Positions 16,955-25,925 of a stretch of DNA of 64,000 bases are shown here, piece by piece. The DNA comes from Anaerolineales bacterium (GTDB lineage Bacteria; Chloroflexota; Anaerolineae; Anaerolineales; Villigracilaceae), in contig JACKAV010000002.1 of NCBI GenBank assembly GCA_020634895.1, forward strand, positions 62,001-126,000, in the 5' to 3' direction. The translations under genes were made by a program, and so were the position numbers. Within the stretch, counting starts at the first letter, position 1. Each line of letters opens with the position of its first letter. The notes below the pieces were generated by a model that searched no databases, had not been told where the DNA came from, and worked only from the letters and a program-made list of their open reading frames with translations.

Positions 16955-17302
16955 TTATTCTTTTGGAACGCCGATGAAGATCGTGCCATCACGCACGGAT
17001 ACCGGGTATGCGGGGATATCCACCACCGCGGGCATTTGCACCGCCTTGCCCGTACGAATATCAAACTCCGCTCCGTGGCGCGGACATTCCACATTGAAGC
17101 CTTCGATCGTGCCATCCCCCAATGGACCATCATCGTGTGTGCAAACATCGCCGATCGCAAAAAATTGTCCGGCGATATTGAAAATAACAACAGGCTTATC
17201 GCCCAGATCAACAAAAAGTCGTTCCCCGTTCGGGAGTTCGGAAGCAGGCGCAATTTCCACAAATTCCACCTGGGATTCGTCGAGTGTAGTGTAATTGAAC
17301 AT
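16955..17302 (-). CDS. Rieske-type [2Fe-2S] ferredoxin
   Basis: A 115-residue Rieske ferredoxin of the non-heme oxygenase (BphA3/NirD-like) type. The ligand motifs are CTH (Cys54, His56) and CPRH (Cys73, His76), giving a 2-Cys/2-His cluster. It has no membrane anchor. It is the last gene of the suf operon, 50 nt after sufU and just before the terminator, and may serve as an electron donor in cluster assembly; this is suggested by position only. Confidence 0.9.
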   Translation of the reverse strand: MFNYTTLDESQVEFVEIAPASELPNGERLFVDLGDKPVVIFNIAGQFFAIGDVCTHDDGPLGDGTIEGFNVECPRHGAEFDIRTGKAVQMPAVVDIPAYPVSVRDGTIFIGVPKE

Positions 17303-17352
17303 TGTTTTCCCTGATTATTATCCGTGAAAATCACGGCGTTTGATTTACTTTT

Positions 17353-17748
17353 CTATTCCACCAGATCATCGCTTGCTTCGCCAAGACCGTATACGCCTGC
17401 CTTTAATACTTTCAAAGATAATAGCGCACACTTCAAACGGACAGGTCCAAGGTCGATGCCAAGCAATTCCAGAATATACTGTTTGTTGAGTTTTCGGACT
17501 TCTTCCAAAGATTTCCCGATAATGGACTCAACCAAAAGATCAGCAGAAGCCTGCGAAATGGCACAACCGTGACCATCAAAAGTTGCCTCGGTGACAATTT
17601 CATTCTTGTCCACGCGCAGATCGATCTGGATGTGATCGCCGCACAAGGGATTATTATCCGCAAATGAGATATCATGCGGATCAAGTGTTCCGCGATGTGA
17701 GGGGTTTTTATAATGGTCGATGATTACTTCACGATATAGATCATCCAT
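17353..17748 (-). CDS. sufU: SufU-type iron-sulfur scaffold / sulfur-transfer protein
   Basis: A 131-residue SufU/NifU-N family protein. It accepts sulfur from SufS and passes it to the SufBCD scaffold. The metal ligands are visible: Cys36 with Asp38 (PLCGD), Cys62 (GHGCAIS) and Cys107 (RLKCALL). The spacing between Cys62 and Cys107 includes the insertion typical of SufU rather than IscU. The ATG follows the sufS stop by 11 nt, with an AGGA ribosome site. Confidence 0.94.
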   Translation of the reverse strand: MDDLYREVIIDHYKNPSHRGTLDPHDISFADNNPLCGDHIQIDLRVDKNEIVTEATFDGHGCAISQASADLLVESIIGKSLEEVRKLNKQYILELLGIDLGPVRLKCALLSLKVLKAGVYGLGEASDDLVE

Positions 17749-17759
17749 ATCAATCCTAA

Positions 17760-18986
17760 CTAGCCAAACATTTCCTTTACTTTATACAATCCCTTCACCA
17801 GCATATCCACTTCCTCTTTTGTGCTGTAGAGATAAAAGGAAGCGCGGCTGGTGGCAGGGATGCCAAACTTTTCATGCAGCGGTTGGGCGCAGTGATGTCC
17901 GGCGCGGACGGCAACTCCATCTTCATCGAGGATCTGCGCCACATCGTGCGGATGAACGCCATCCAATGTAAATGACGCCACGCCGCCCTTTTTATCCGCG
18001 GAAGGACCGAACAACTTCACACCGGGAATCTCTTCCAGGCGTTCGAGCGCATATTCGGTAATATCATGCTCATGCGCGGCGATGTCGTCCATGCCGATGG
18101 AAGCCAAATAATCGACTGCTGCGCCAAAACCGACGGCTTCGGCAATCGCTGGAGTACCCGCCTCAAACTTGTGCGGAAGCGTGTTCGGGCGGAAGGAGCG
18201 CAGTTTCACTTCCTTTATCATGTCGCCGCCGCCCAAAAACGGGGGCATGGCATCGAGCAGGGAAGTTTTACCGTACAGCGCACCGATGCCTGTAGGTCCG
18301 CACATCTTGTGCGCAGAGAAAGCGTAGAAGTCTGCATCGAGGGCTTGCACGTCCACGTGAAGGTGCGGAACCGACTGAGCGCCGTCCACGAGAACGATTG
18401 CGCCAGCTTCATGCGCCATGCGGATGATCTCATCCGCCGGATTGATCGTGCCCAAAACGTTGGACATGTGCGTAAACGAGACCAGCTTCGGGGTCCGTTC
18501 GAGAAGCGCTTTATACGCATCCAGATCCAGCAAACCATCTTCGGTCACAGGGATGAATTCCAGGTCAACGCCGCGTTCCGCTTGAAGAATGTGCCAGGGA
18601 ACCAGATTGCTGTGGTGTTCCATCTCAGTCAAAATGACGAGGTCGCCAGCCTTCAAGTTGGCACGCGCCCATGTATACGCCACAAGATTAATGGACTCGG
18701 TCGTGTTGCGCGTATAAATAACTTCACGCGCAGAAGCCGCGTTGATGAATTTCGCGATCTTTTCGCGCGCGCCTTCATACATGGCAGTAGCTTCCTCGGC
18801 AAGCGTATGAACACCGCGATGAATATTCGCGTTCGAGGCGCGATAATACTCGTTCATCGCTTCGATCACCTGCACCGGCTTCTGCGAAGTAGCGGTCGAA
18901 TCAAGATAGATAATGCGTGAACCGTTACGTGTTGTTCGGTTGAGAATGGGAAAATCTTTACGGATTTCGGTTACGTTTAGAGTCAT
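17760..18986 (-). CDS. sufS: Cysteine desulfurase SufS
   Basis: A 408-residue PLP-dependent group II cysteine desulfurase that removes sulfur from L-cysteine for cluster assembly. The PLP-binding Lys is in SAHKMCGPTGIG near residue 225. The catalytic Cys366 lies in VRAGHHCAQPLHEKFG, the group II active-site loop. Length and order match SufS. It is followed by sufU and preceded by the unusual lysine-rich gene. Confidence 0.96.
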   Translation of the reverse strand: MTLNVTEIRKDFPILNRTTRNGSRIIYLDSTATSQKPVQVIEAMNEYYRASNANIHRGVHTLAEEATAMYEGAREKIAKFINAASAREVIYTRNTTESINLVAYTWARANLKAGDLVILTEMEHHSNLVPWHILQAERGVDLEFIPVTEDGLLDLDAYKALLERTPKLVSFTHMSNVLGTINPADEIIRMAHEAGAIVLVDGAQSVPHLHVDVQALDADFYAFSAHKMCGPTGIGALYGKTSLLDAMPPFLGGGDMIKEVKLRSFRPNTLPHKFEAGTPAIAEAVGFGAAVDYLASIGMDDIAAHEHDITEYALERLEEIPGVKLFGPSADKKGGVASFTLDGVHPHDVAQILDEDGVAVRAGHHCAQPLHEKFGIPATSRASFYLYSTKEEVDMLVKGLYKVKEMFG

Positions 18987-19038
18987 AAAGTGGATGTCTT
19001 TAAAAGGTGAATGAATATAACTTCATCCACCTTTCTTT

Positions 19039-19728
19039 TTAATAATCGGGAATAATGTCCTTTTCCTTTTTGGCAGAAGATTTCTTGCCGGTGGAAACAG
19101 GACGAATATGTTCAGAGTTCAACGGATACCAAAGGATGCGGTCCGGCACCATCCAGCCGTCGGTGAGAAAAACGTTCGAGCGGAACTGAACCGCCACCAT
19201 TTTATTATCGACCTGAACCACAATACCCTTGATCCAGCCGCGGACGCGTTCGCGGCCCTTCTCATGGTCGCAGAACACCTCCACCGTATCGCCCACCTCG
19301 AACGCATAATCCGGGCGGGGCGCTTTCATGAAAGTGAACGGATTGGAATTCAGCGAACTCAAACTGGACGAACTTTTTCTTGAAGTTTTAGCCGGCTTTC
19401 GGATCTGATTCGAAAGGTTGACCGTGCGTGTCACCTCAACGGGCGCTTCAACAACTTTGGTTTTTATAGTTCTCTTTTTTGATTTCACAGTGGAAGCCTT
19501 CGGCGTGGATTTTGCGTTCTTTGTTGCTGCTTTCGTCTTTGAAGTTGATTTCGCTGCAGACTTCTTTACGGTCTTTTTTACAGGCTTGGTCTTTACAGCT
19601 TTTTTTACAGTCTTCTTTACAGGTTTGGTCTTTGCCGCCCCTTTTTTAACCGTGGATTTCGCTTTAGCCGCTGCCTTTGTCTTCGGCTTTGCTTTGGACT
19701 TGGTTTTTGTATTGGATTTCACTGGCAT
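19039..19728 (-). CDS. Lysine/alanine-rich histone H1-like protein with a C-terminal beta domain
   Basis: A 229-residue two-part protein. Residues 1 to about 95 are Lys/Ala/Thr-rich, with repeated TKPVKKTVKK-like units, resembling the basic tail of eukaryotic H1 and bacterial HU/H1-like proteins, so nucleic-acid binding is likely. Residues about 130-215 form a compact part (VGDTVEVFCDHEKGRERVRGW, then a beta-rich stretch with a late Trp-Met-Val-Pro) that looks like a small SH3/Tudor-like barrel. The function is unknown. It is placed between sufD and sufS on the same strand, with an AGGAAG ribosome site. Confidence 0.8.
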   Translation of the reverse strand: MPVKSNTKTKSKAKPKTKAAAKAKSTVKKGAAKTKPVKKTVKKAVKTKPVKKTVKKSAAKSTSKTKAATKNAKSTPKASTVKSKKRTIKTKVVEAPVEVTRTVNLSNQIRKPAKTSRKSSSSLSSLNSNPFTFMKAPRPDYAFEVGDTVEVFCDHEKGRERVRGWIKGIVVQVDNKMVAVQFRSNVFLTDGWMVPDRILWYPLNSEHIRPVSTGKKSSAKKEKDIIPDY

Positions 19729-19783
19729 GATTCACTTCCTGCACACAAATTTGAGACCCTCCGCCTCATTCTTAAGGGACAAC

Positions 19784-19802
19784 TGCCCCAACGACCGGGG
19801 CA
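19784..19802. repeat. Intergenic hairpin in the suf operon (first)
   Basis: TGCCCC (19784-19789) pairs with GGGGCA (19797-19802), with extra outer pairing of GGGA and TCCC. It lies between sufD and the H1-like gene. There is no T-run, so it is more a processing or attenuation hairpin than a terminator. Confidence 0.45.
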
Positions 19803-19832
19803 TTTTCCCATACGACAACTTTCACTTACAAA

Positions 19833-19860
19833 GCCTGACAGGTCTGCATGACCTGTCAGG
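19833..19860. repeat. Intergenic hairpin in the suf operon (second, CCTGACAGGT type)
   Basis: CCTGACAGGT (19833-19842) and ACCTGTCAGG (19851-19860) form a perfect 10-bp stem with an 8-nt loop, 9 nt after the sufD stop. Each arm is itself nearly palindromic, typical of dispersed REP-like elements. Confidence 0.55.
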
Positions 19861-19868
19861 TTTAATTA

Positions 19869-21206
19869 CTACGCCGACAATTTATCTTCGATCGCCTGCT
19901 GGAACCTTTCGCGAACGCCTTCAAACGGGATGCGCTGCATAATGGGGTCGAAGAAACCTTCAACCACCAGCCGTTCTGCATCCTGTTGTGGAATTCCGCG
20001 TGATTTCAAGTAAAAGAGGGGTTCCTGCTCTAGTTTACCAACGGTCGCGCCGTGTGTACAGCGCACATCGTCGGCAAGAATTTCCAACCCCGGGATCGAG
20101 TCTGCGCGAGCCTGATCGTCGAGGACGAGGTTGCGGTTCGCCTGGTATCCATCTGTCTTCTGCGCGCCGGGGGCAACGTAGATCATCCCCTGCCAAACGG
20201 AGCGGCTCTTTCCTTTAAGCGCACCTTTGAATAACAGATCGCTGGTCGTATTCGGAGCAAAATGATTTTGCTGGGTATCGTGATCGAGATGCTGGGTTCC
20301 GTCCGTAAAGTAGAAACCAGACATGCGTCCCTGCGCACCCTGACCGATCAAGTCGAGGTCGGAGAAGTTCTTCGTGAGACGCGAACCAACGGCGCCGAAT
20401 ATCCAATCAAGGTTGCCGTCGCGGTCTACACGGGCGCGTTCATGAGAGAAATTCCACACATGCCTGCCCCAGGACTGCAACTCCACAAAGCGGAGGTTTG
20501 CGCCCTTGCCTACATAGATCTCGACAATGCCCGTATGCATGGTGCTGCCAGTCTCGTCCGGTGAAGCCGCCTCGTGGACGTAGGTCACTGACGCGCCGTC
20601 TTCAACATAGACAAGCAAATGCGAGAAATGAGCGAGGTTGTCGCCCGGTCCCCACAGCACGGAGTGAAGCGGTTGTTCCACTTCAACATTTTTGGGAACA
20701 TACAGCAGCACACCATTTTCAGAAAAAGCCGAAGCCAGCGCAGCAAATTTGCCGTCTTCCGGCTTGACGATCTGACCGATCAACTTCTTGAGCAGGTCAG
20801 AATGTTCTTTTTCTGCGGTGCGGAAGTCTGTAAAAATCACTCCCTTTTTGGCAAGCGATTCGTCTAATACCACATTCGAACCACCGGGCAACAGGGTGAT
20901 CTGTCCGCCATGCTGTTCGCCGGTAAGCGGTTTGAGCAATTCTTCGGGAACAACCGGCAAATCTTCGAACGCTCCCGCTTTGGGGAGTTTGAAATCTGAA
21001 GCGGGCAACAGGCGCAGGTCAGTGCGACGCCAGGCTTCGTCTGTGGTTACAGGGAGGGAAATCTTCTGGAAGGAGTCCCAGGCTGCGGCGCGGAAAGAGG
21101 CGAGTCCGTTCGCGGAAGGAACATCCGCTTGTGTGAAGGAAAATTCCTTGGCGGCGGTGCTGGTGCGATGTCCGCGTGAGACGGTAACTTTTGGTTTCTC
21201 TTGCAT
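19869..21206 (-). CDS. sufD: Fe-S assembly protein SufD
   Basis: A 445-residue SufD, partner of SufB in the SufBC2D scaffold. The family beta-helix core is recognisable from GDNLAHFSHLLVYVEDGASVTYVHE through DGTQHLDHDTQQNHFAPNTTSDLLFKG. The C-terminal end has CTHGATVGKLEQEPLFYLKSRG. The start is 1 nt after the sufB stop. Two hairpins follow its stop, which may adjust expression of the downstream genes. Confidence 0.95.
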   Translation of the reverse strand: MQEKPKVTVSRGHRTSTAAKEFSFTQADVPSANGLASFRAAAWDSFQKISLPVTTDEAWRRTDLRLLPASDFKLPKAGAFEDLPVVPEELLKPLTGEQHGGQITLLPGGSNVVLDESLAKKGVIFTDFRTAEKEHSDLLKKLIGQIVKPEDGKFAALASAFSENGVLLYVPKNVEVEQPLHSVLWGPGDNLAHFSHLLVYVEDGASVTYVHEAASPDETGSTMHTGIVEIYVGKGANLRFVELQSWGRHVWNFSHERARVDRDGNLDWIFGAVGSRLTKNFSDLDLIGQGAQGRMSGFYFTDGTQHLDHDTQQNHFAPNTTSDLLFKGALKGKSRSVWQGMIYVAPGAQKTDGYQANRNLVLDDQARADSIPGLEILADDVRCTHGATVGKLEQEPLFYLKSRGIPQQDAERLVVEGFFDPIMQRIPFEGVRERFQQAIEDKLSA

Positions 21207-21207
21207 A

Positions 21208-22617
21208 TTAGCCGATCGATCCTTCCATTTGCAATTGGATGAGTCGATTCATTTCGACTGCGTATTCCATGGGGAGTTCTTTGACGAGCGGTTCGATGAA
21301 GCCGGAAACGACCATGGTGGTGGCTTCCTCTTCGCTGAGACCGCGGGACATGAGATAGAAGAGCTGCTCTTCGCCAACCTTGCTGACGGAGGCTTCGTGA
21401 CCGACGGTTACGTCGTCTTCATCGATCTCGATGTAGGGATAAGTATCGGAGCGGGATTGCGGATCAAGCAGAAGCGCATCACAAACAACGTTGGACTTGA
21501 CACCCTTCGCGCCTTTATAGACCTTGAGCAGACCGCGGTAGGATGCGCGTCCACCCGCTTTGGAAATGGATTTGGATGTGATCTTGCTGGTGGTGTTCGG
21601 CGCGAAGTGAACCATCTTTGAACCCGCATCCTGAATCTGACCGACGTTGGCAAACGCCATCGAAAGCATTTCGCCGTGTGCGCCGGGTTCCATCAGATAG
21701 CAGGACGGGTATTTCATGGTGACCTTCGAACCGAGGTTGGCGTCCACCCATTCGTGGGTGCCGTTTTCAAAGACTTTTGCGCGCTGCGTTACGAGGTTGT
21801 ACACGTTGGTCGACCAGTTTTGAATGGTCGAGTAGCGCGAGCGTGCGCCTTTCTTGACGATGATCTCGATCACGCCGGAGTGGAACGAATCGGTGGTGTA
21901 CTGGGGAGCGGTACAACCTTCCACATAATGGACCTGCGCACCTTCGTCCACGATGATAAGCGTGCGCTCGAACTGACCGACGTTGGCGGTGTTCAAACGG
22001 AAATATGCCTGCAAGGGCAAGTCCACGTGAACGCCTTTGGGGACGTACACGAAAGATCCGCCCGACCAGACTGCAGAGTTGAGCGCTGCAAATTTATTAT
22101 CTTCAATTGGAATAACCGTCCCGAAATATTCCTTAAACATATCGGGGTGCTGCTTCAGACCATCTTCGATGGAAAGGAAGATAACGCCCTGTTTTTCAAG
22201 GTGCTCCTGAATGGAGTGATACACCATTTCGGATTCGTACTGGGCGCCTACGCCGGCAAGGAACTTGCGTTCCGCTTCGGGGATGCCGAGCTTATCGAAA
22301 GTGCGTTTGATGTCGTCTGGAACGTCGTCCCAGGATTTTTCGCTTTTTTCGGTTGGCTTGACGTAGTAATAGATATTATCAAGGTCAAGTTCTTTCAACT
22401 CAGGACCCCAATTCGGCATCGGTCGCTTTTGGAAATGCTCCAGCGCCTTGAGGCGGAAATCGAGCATCCACTGCGGCTCTTCCTTCATGCGGGAAATCTG
22501 CTCGACCACTTCACGGTCGAGACCCTTGCGGGATTTGAAAGTGTAGTAATCGTCACGGTCGTGAAAACCGTACTTATACTCACCAATTTCTTCAAGAATC
22601 TTGGTATCGTCTGACAT
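21208..22617 (-). CDS. sufB: Fe-S assembly scaffold SufB
   Basis: A 469-residue SufB, the scaffold on which nascent iron-sulfur clusters form with SufC and SufD. The family block with YVEGCTAPQYTTDSFHSGVIE near residue 230 and the C-terminal DDVTVGHEASVSKVGEEQLF are present. An AGGAG site sits 5 nt before the ATG at 22617. It is the second gene of the operon, 70 nt after sufC. Confidence 0.96.
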   Translation of the reverse strand: MSDDTKILEEIGEYKYGFHDRDDYYTFKSRKGLDREVVEQISRMKEEPQWMLDFRLKALEHFQKRPMPNWGPELKELDLDNIYYYVKPTEKSEKSWDDVPDDIKRTFDKLGIPEAERKFLAGVGAQYESEMVYHSIQEHLEKQGVIFLSIEDGLKQHPDMFKEYFGTVIPIEDNKFAALNSAVWSGGSFVYVPKGVHVDLPLQAYFRLNTANVGQFERTLIIVDEGAQVHYVEGCTAPQYTTDSFHSGVIEIIVKKGARSRYSTIQNWSTNVYNLVTQRAKVFENGTHEWVDANLGSKVTMKYPSCYLMEPGAHGEMLSMAFANVGQIQDAGSKMVHFAPNTTSKITSKSISKAGGRASYRGLLKVYKGAKGVKSNVVCDALLLDPQSRSDTYPYIEIDEDDVTVGHEASVSKVGEEQLFYLMSRGLSEEEATTMVVSGFIEPLVKELPMEYAVEMNRLIQLQMEGSIG

Positions 22618-22687
22618 ATAAACTCCTGTTCTTAGAGAATAGAACGATGTAATCAGTAAAGCTATTCCCTAGTATCCAGCATCGAAA

Positions 22688-23464
22688 CTATGCGGCGGCT
22701 TCTTCAGCAGTCTTTTCGCGGAGCCAGTCGTAACCCTTCTCTTCGAGATGAAGCGCGAGATCGGGTCCGCCGGATTCGACAATGCGCCCACCCATCATCA
22801 CATGCACGAACTGCGGTTTGATGTAATTCAAAAGGCGTTGATAATGTGTGATGACGAGCACACCAAGTTCGGGTCCGGAAAGAGCGTTGACCCCTTCGGA
22901 GACGATACGAAGCGCATCGATATCCAAGCCGGAGTCGGTCTCATCCAAAATGGCAAAACTGGGCTTGAGTGAAGCCATCTGCAAAATTTCTGCACGCTTC
23001 TTTTCGCCGCCGGAGAATCCATCGTTGAGATAGCGACCGGCAAATGCGTGATCCATCTTGAGCATGTCCATTTTTTCCTTCAACATCTTGCGGAATTCAG
23101 GAATGGGCATGCCTTTATCTTCGGGGTTTTCGGCGCGGCGGCGGGCGTTGATCGCTGAACGCAGGAAGTTCGCCACAGTGACGCCGGGAATGGCTACAGG
23201 ATATTGAAACGCAAGGAAAATTCCAGCGCGTGAGCGTTCGTCAGGTTCCATTTCGAGGACATTTTCGCCATCCAATAACACTTCCCCGCCGGTGACGGTG
23301 TAGTTGGGATGCCCCATCAAAGTGTAGGCAAGGGTGGATTTTCCGGTTCCGTTCGGACCCATGATGGCGTGAATTTCACCCTTTTTTATCGTCAGGGACA
23401 GTCCCTTGAGGATTTCCTTATCCTCAATGCTGACATGTAAATCCTTGATCTCAAGTTGCGACAT
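22688..23464 (-). CDS. sufC: Fe-S assembly ATPase SufC
   Basis: A 258-residue ABC-type ATPase of the SUF machinery. The Walker A GPNGTGKSTLAY (residues 37-48), the signature GFSGGEKKRAEILQ and Walker B FAILDETDSGLDIDAL are complete. The GLDID ending is typical of SufC. It is the first gene of the operon with an AAGGAG ribosome site. Its 5' UTR of about 70 nt includes a CCGCCTTGGCGG palindrome. Confidence 0.96.
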   Translation of the reverse strand: MSQLEIKDLHVSIEDKEILKGLSLTIKKGEIHAIMGPNGTGKSTLAYTLMGHPNYTVTGGEVLLDGENVLEMEPDERSRAGIFLAFQYPVAIPGVTVANFLRSAINARRRAENPEDKGMPIPEFRKMLKEKMDMLKMDHAFAGRYLNDGFSGGEKKRAEILQMASLKPSFAILDETDSGLDIDALRIVSEGVNALSGPELGVLVITHYQRLLNYIKPQFVHVMMGGRIVESGGPDLALHLEEKGYDWLREKTAEEAAA

Positions 23465-23541
23465 TCGTGTTTGCTCCTTAAATTACCGCCAAGGCGGCAC
23501 GATTTAAGCCAATGCTGGCGTTTTATTTTTTAGTCGGCGGC

Positions 23542-23570
23542 ATTATAGCAAACTGGAGGAGATTTGTCAA
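23542..23570 (-). promoter_or_regulatory. Near-perfect sigma70 promoter of the suf operon
   Basis: On the - strand TTGACA (23565-23570) and TATAAT (23542-23547) are separated by exactly 17 nt, a full consensus match. It starts the operon about 70 nt upstream of sufC. The 23465-23771 gap also holds the oppositely oriented promoter and leader of the next gene, with nothing coding. Confidence 0.9.
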
Positions 23571-23602
23571 TATTTATGATAATTTTCTAGTAAATTATTT
23601 AC
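23559..23602. repeat. Upstream element, copy 1
   Basis: A 42-nt AT-rich segment ending TAAATTATTTAC matches 25795-25836 at 34 of 42 positions by eye. It overlaps the -35 of the suf promoter and lies about 170 nt before the PD40-repeat gene. Confidence 0.5.
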
Positions 23603-23657
23603 AAAATTTATTGCGTATTCCAGTGATATATATCGCCATAACGTGTGACAGCAAATC

Positions 23658-23685
23658 TTGACCTTTTCAGTGCAAAGAGTAAAAT
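23658..23685 (+). promoter_or_regulatory. Candidate promoter of the PD40-repeat gene
   Basis: TTGACC (23658-23663), 16 nt, then TAAAAT (23680-23685). The gene's ATG is at 23772 with AGGAGGTG before it. Confidence 0.45.
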
Positions 23686-23771
23686 TGCAATTATGAAAGG
23701 TGGGAAATCAAAATAACACCCCACTAACAAATCAATTAAGAGAACTTTTCAAAAGGTACAGGAGGTGCCAA

Positions 23772-25769
23772 ATGAAACGCTCATTCAGATATCCATTGAT
23801 CATGATGTTGATCTTAATCATGTTTTTCATATATCCCGTAGGAGTCCGCCTCACATTTGCTACCTCCGGCGATACCACACGTATTTCGGTTGATTCGAAT
23901 GGAACAGAAGGGAACGATGAATCAGCCGGTGTTTCCATCTCCGCCAACGGTCAATATGTGGTATTCGAATCACTGGCAGACAATTTGGTTAGCGGAGATA
24001 CTAACGAATACTATGATATTTTCGTGCGAAACCTGGCCAATAATACCGTCACACGAGTCTCTGTAAATTCGAGCGGAGCAGAGGGAAATAGCGATTCTTT
24101 TTTTCCAACAATCTCTGCTGATGGACGTTATGTGGCTTTTTATTCTTTTGCAGACAACCTAGTGAGTAACGATACAAATGGGGCACTCGACGTGTTTGTG
24201 CACGACCTAAACACAAACACTACCACGCGCGTCTCAGTAAATTCGAATGGAATGGAAGGGGATGACGACTCTTCCAATCCATCCATTTCTGCTGATGGGC
24301 GTCATGTAGTATTTTTATCTTCAGCCACAAATCTGGTGAGTGTGGACACCAATGGATATACTGACGTGTTTGTATACGACCTAGATACAAGCGCCATCTC
24401 ACGGGTCTCAGTGAACTCAAGCGGAACACAAGGAAACGGTAACTCATCCACACCTTCCATTTCTGCTGATGGACAATATGTAGCATTTCCGTCTTCAGCC
24501 ACCAACCTAATAAGCGGAGACACAAATGGGCATGTTGATATTTTCCTACGCAATCTAAATACCAACACTACTACACGTATCTCTGTGGATTCGAATCAAG
24601 TACAAGGAAATGGAGACTCTTACAATCCTTCCATTTCAGATGATAACCGCTTCGTGGCATTCGAATCCACTTCAGACAACTTGGTAAACGGGGGCACAAA
24701 TGGAAACGTACAAGTATTCCTACGCGATCTAAATGCCAATACAATTACACTAATTTCTGGGGATTCAAACGGCATTCAGGGAAACGGCGATTCGCGCGCC
24801 CCGTCTATCTCAGCCAATGGGCAATACATAGCATTCCATTCTTCATCCACTAACCTGGTAAGCGGGGACACAAACGGAACAAACGACGTGTTCGTGTATG
24901 ATACAAACACGAACACCATTACACGCGTCTCAGTAAACTCAAGCGGCACGCAAGGGAATGGCGATTCTTTTTATCCTTCCATCTCAACTGACGGACGTTA
25001 TATAGTATTTCCATCTCTCGCTGATAATTTAGTAAGTGGAGATACCAACGAAGTGCCGGATGATTTTTTGCACGAGCTGGATATTGCTCCCACCATAGTT
25101 TCAGTTACCCGCGCCTTAACCTCTCCCACCTCTGCCTCCAGTGTGAACTTCAATGTGACATTCTCCGAACCCGTTCAGAATGTGAATGCGGATGGATCGG
25201 ACTTTGCTCTTACAACTACAGGTGTATCCAACGTCTCCATTACGGGAGTCAGCGGTTCAGGGAGCACTTACACCATCTCAGTCGATACTGGCTACGGTAA
25301 TGGCACGATTCGGCTCGATATACCCAATACAGCAACAATCCAAGATCTCTCCGGAAACCCATTGAGCGGACTACCTTTCAACACAGGTGAAACATACGAG
25401 ATATCCAAACCATTGCCTGACCTAATTGTCACAAACGCTGTGATTACTCCATCCAGCCCTGCTCCCAATACTAGTTTTGACGTCAGCATTACGATCAAGA
25501 ATCAGGGCGGCGCGACAGGTCCGGTCACTATATACCGCGATGTATATATCGGAACCGATCCTTCGACGCTTATCGACTCCAATACTGGATGTCCATCCGC
25601 TGGGGATTTCTTCCGCTTTGATAATTTCACCAATTTAGATGCCGGACAATCTGACACAAAGACAGTGACCGTCACTGGTGGATTACCTAATGGTGATTAC
25701 CAGCTATGGGTATATGTGGATTCGAGATGTCTGGTCGATGAGGCGGGCGAGGCGAATAACGGACAATAA
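23772..25769 (+). CDS. Exported seven-repeat TolB/PD40-like propeller protein with CARDB domain
   Basis: A 665-residue secreted or surface protein. The signal peptide covers about residues 1-33. It carries seven tandem repeats of about 58 residues, each containing PSISADGRYVAF-like and NLVSGDTNG-like blocks (TolB/PD40 beta-propeller blades). An Ig-like domain (about residues 440-540) and a C-terminal CARDB domain (about 550-665) follow. The start at 23772 has AGGAGGTG upstream; a longer reading to 23700 lacks a ribosome site and would bury the signal peptide. The CARDB domain is nearly identical to those at 27.8 and 31.3 kb. The role is likely adhesive or structural. Confidence 0.85.
   Translation: MKRSFRYPLIMMLILIMFFIYPVGVRLTFATSGDTTRISVDSNGTEGNDESAGVSISANGQYVVFESLADNLVSGDTNEYYDIFVRNLANNTVTRVSVNSSGAEGNSDSFFPTISADGRYVAFYSFADNLVSNDTNGALDVFVHDLNTNTTTRVSVNSNGMEGDDDSSNPSISADGRHVVFLSSATNLVSVDTNGYTDVFVYDLDTSAISRVSVNSSGTQGNGNSSTPSISADGQYVAFPSSATNLISGDTNGHVDIFLRNLNTNTTTRISVDSNQVQGNGDSYNPSISDDNRFVAFESTSDNLVNGGTNGNVQVFLRDLNANTITLISGDSNGIQGNGDSRAPSISANGQYIAFHSSSTNLVSGDTNGTNDVFVYDTNTNTITRVSVNSSGTQGNGDSFYPSISTDGRYIVFPSLADNLVSGDTNEVPDDFLHELDIAPTIVSVTRALTSPTSASSVNFNVTFSEPVQNVNADGSDFALTTTGVSNVSITGVSGSGSTYTISVDTGYGNGTIRLDIPNTATIQDLSGNPLSGLPFNTGETYEISKPLPDLIVTNAVITPSSPAPNTSFDVSITIKNQGGATGPVTIYRDVYIGTDPSTLIDSNTGCPSAGDFFRFDNFTNLDAGQSDTKTVTVTGGLPNGDYQLWVYVDSRCLVDEAGEANNGQ
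23880..25080 (+). repeat. Seven tandem ~174-nt coding repeats
   Basis: The propeller blades are encoded by in-frame repeats of about 174 nt, diverged from each other but sharing blocks such as GGAGATACTAACGAA-like and TCTCAGTAAATTCGA-like strings. Confidence 0.75.
25338..25735 (+). repeat. CARDB-encoding repeat, copy 1
   Basis: 398 nt that match 31177-31574 with six differences counted by eye, all at third codon positions. A third, more diverged copy is at about 27805-28157. Confidence 0.9.
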
Positions 25770-25794
25770 TTTCAGACACTCGAAATATTGAGAA

Positions 25795-25836
25795 GATTTA
25801 TCAACATTTTCAATAATTCTCTAGCAAATCATTTAC
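25795..25836. repeat. Upstream element, copy 2
   Basis: AT-rich segment in the short gap before the membrane-protein gene, matching 23559-23602 (see copy 1). The gap of 156 nt holds no gene. Confidence 0.5.
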
Positions 25837-25925
25837 TGAGAAAAGATAAATATCTGCCGCAGGAATATTTTCTATACCAAGTAAAAATTCACTAATGATA
25901 AAACGGCGTCGATTTTGGTGATTTT

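Noticed and set aside
16831..17334. Longer protein ahead of the response regulator
   Set aside because: The extension crosses the suf terminator and shadows the Rieske gene; the receiver domain is complete from 16830.
23880..25080. The seven repeats as a CRISPR array
   Set aside because: The units are in-frame, diverged 174-nt coding repeats with no spacers or cas genes.
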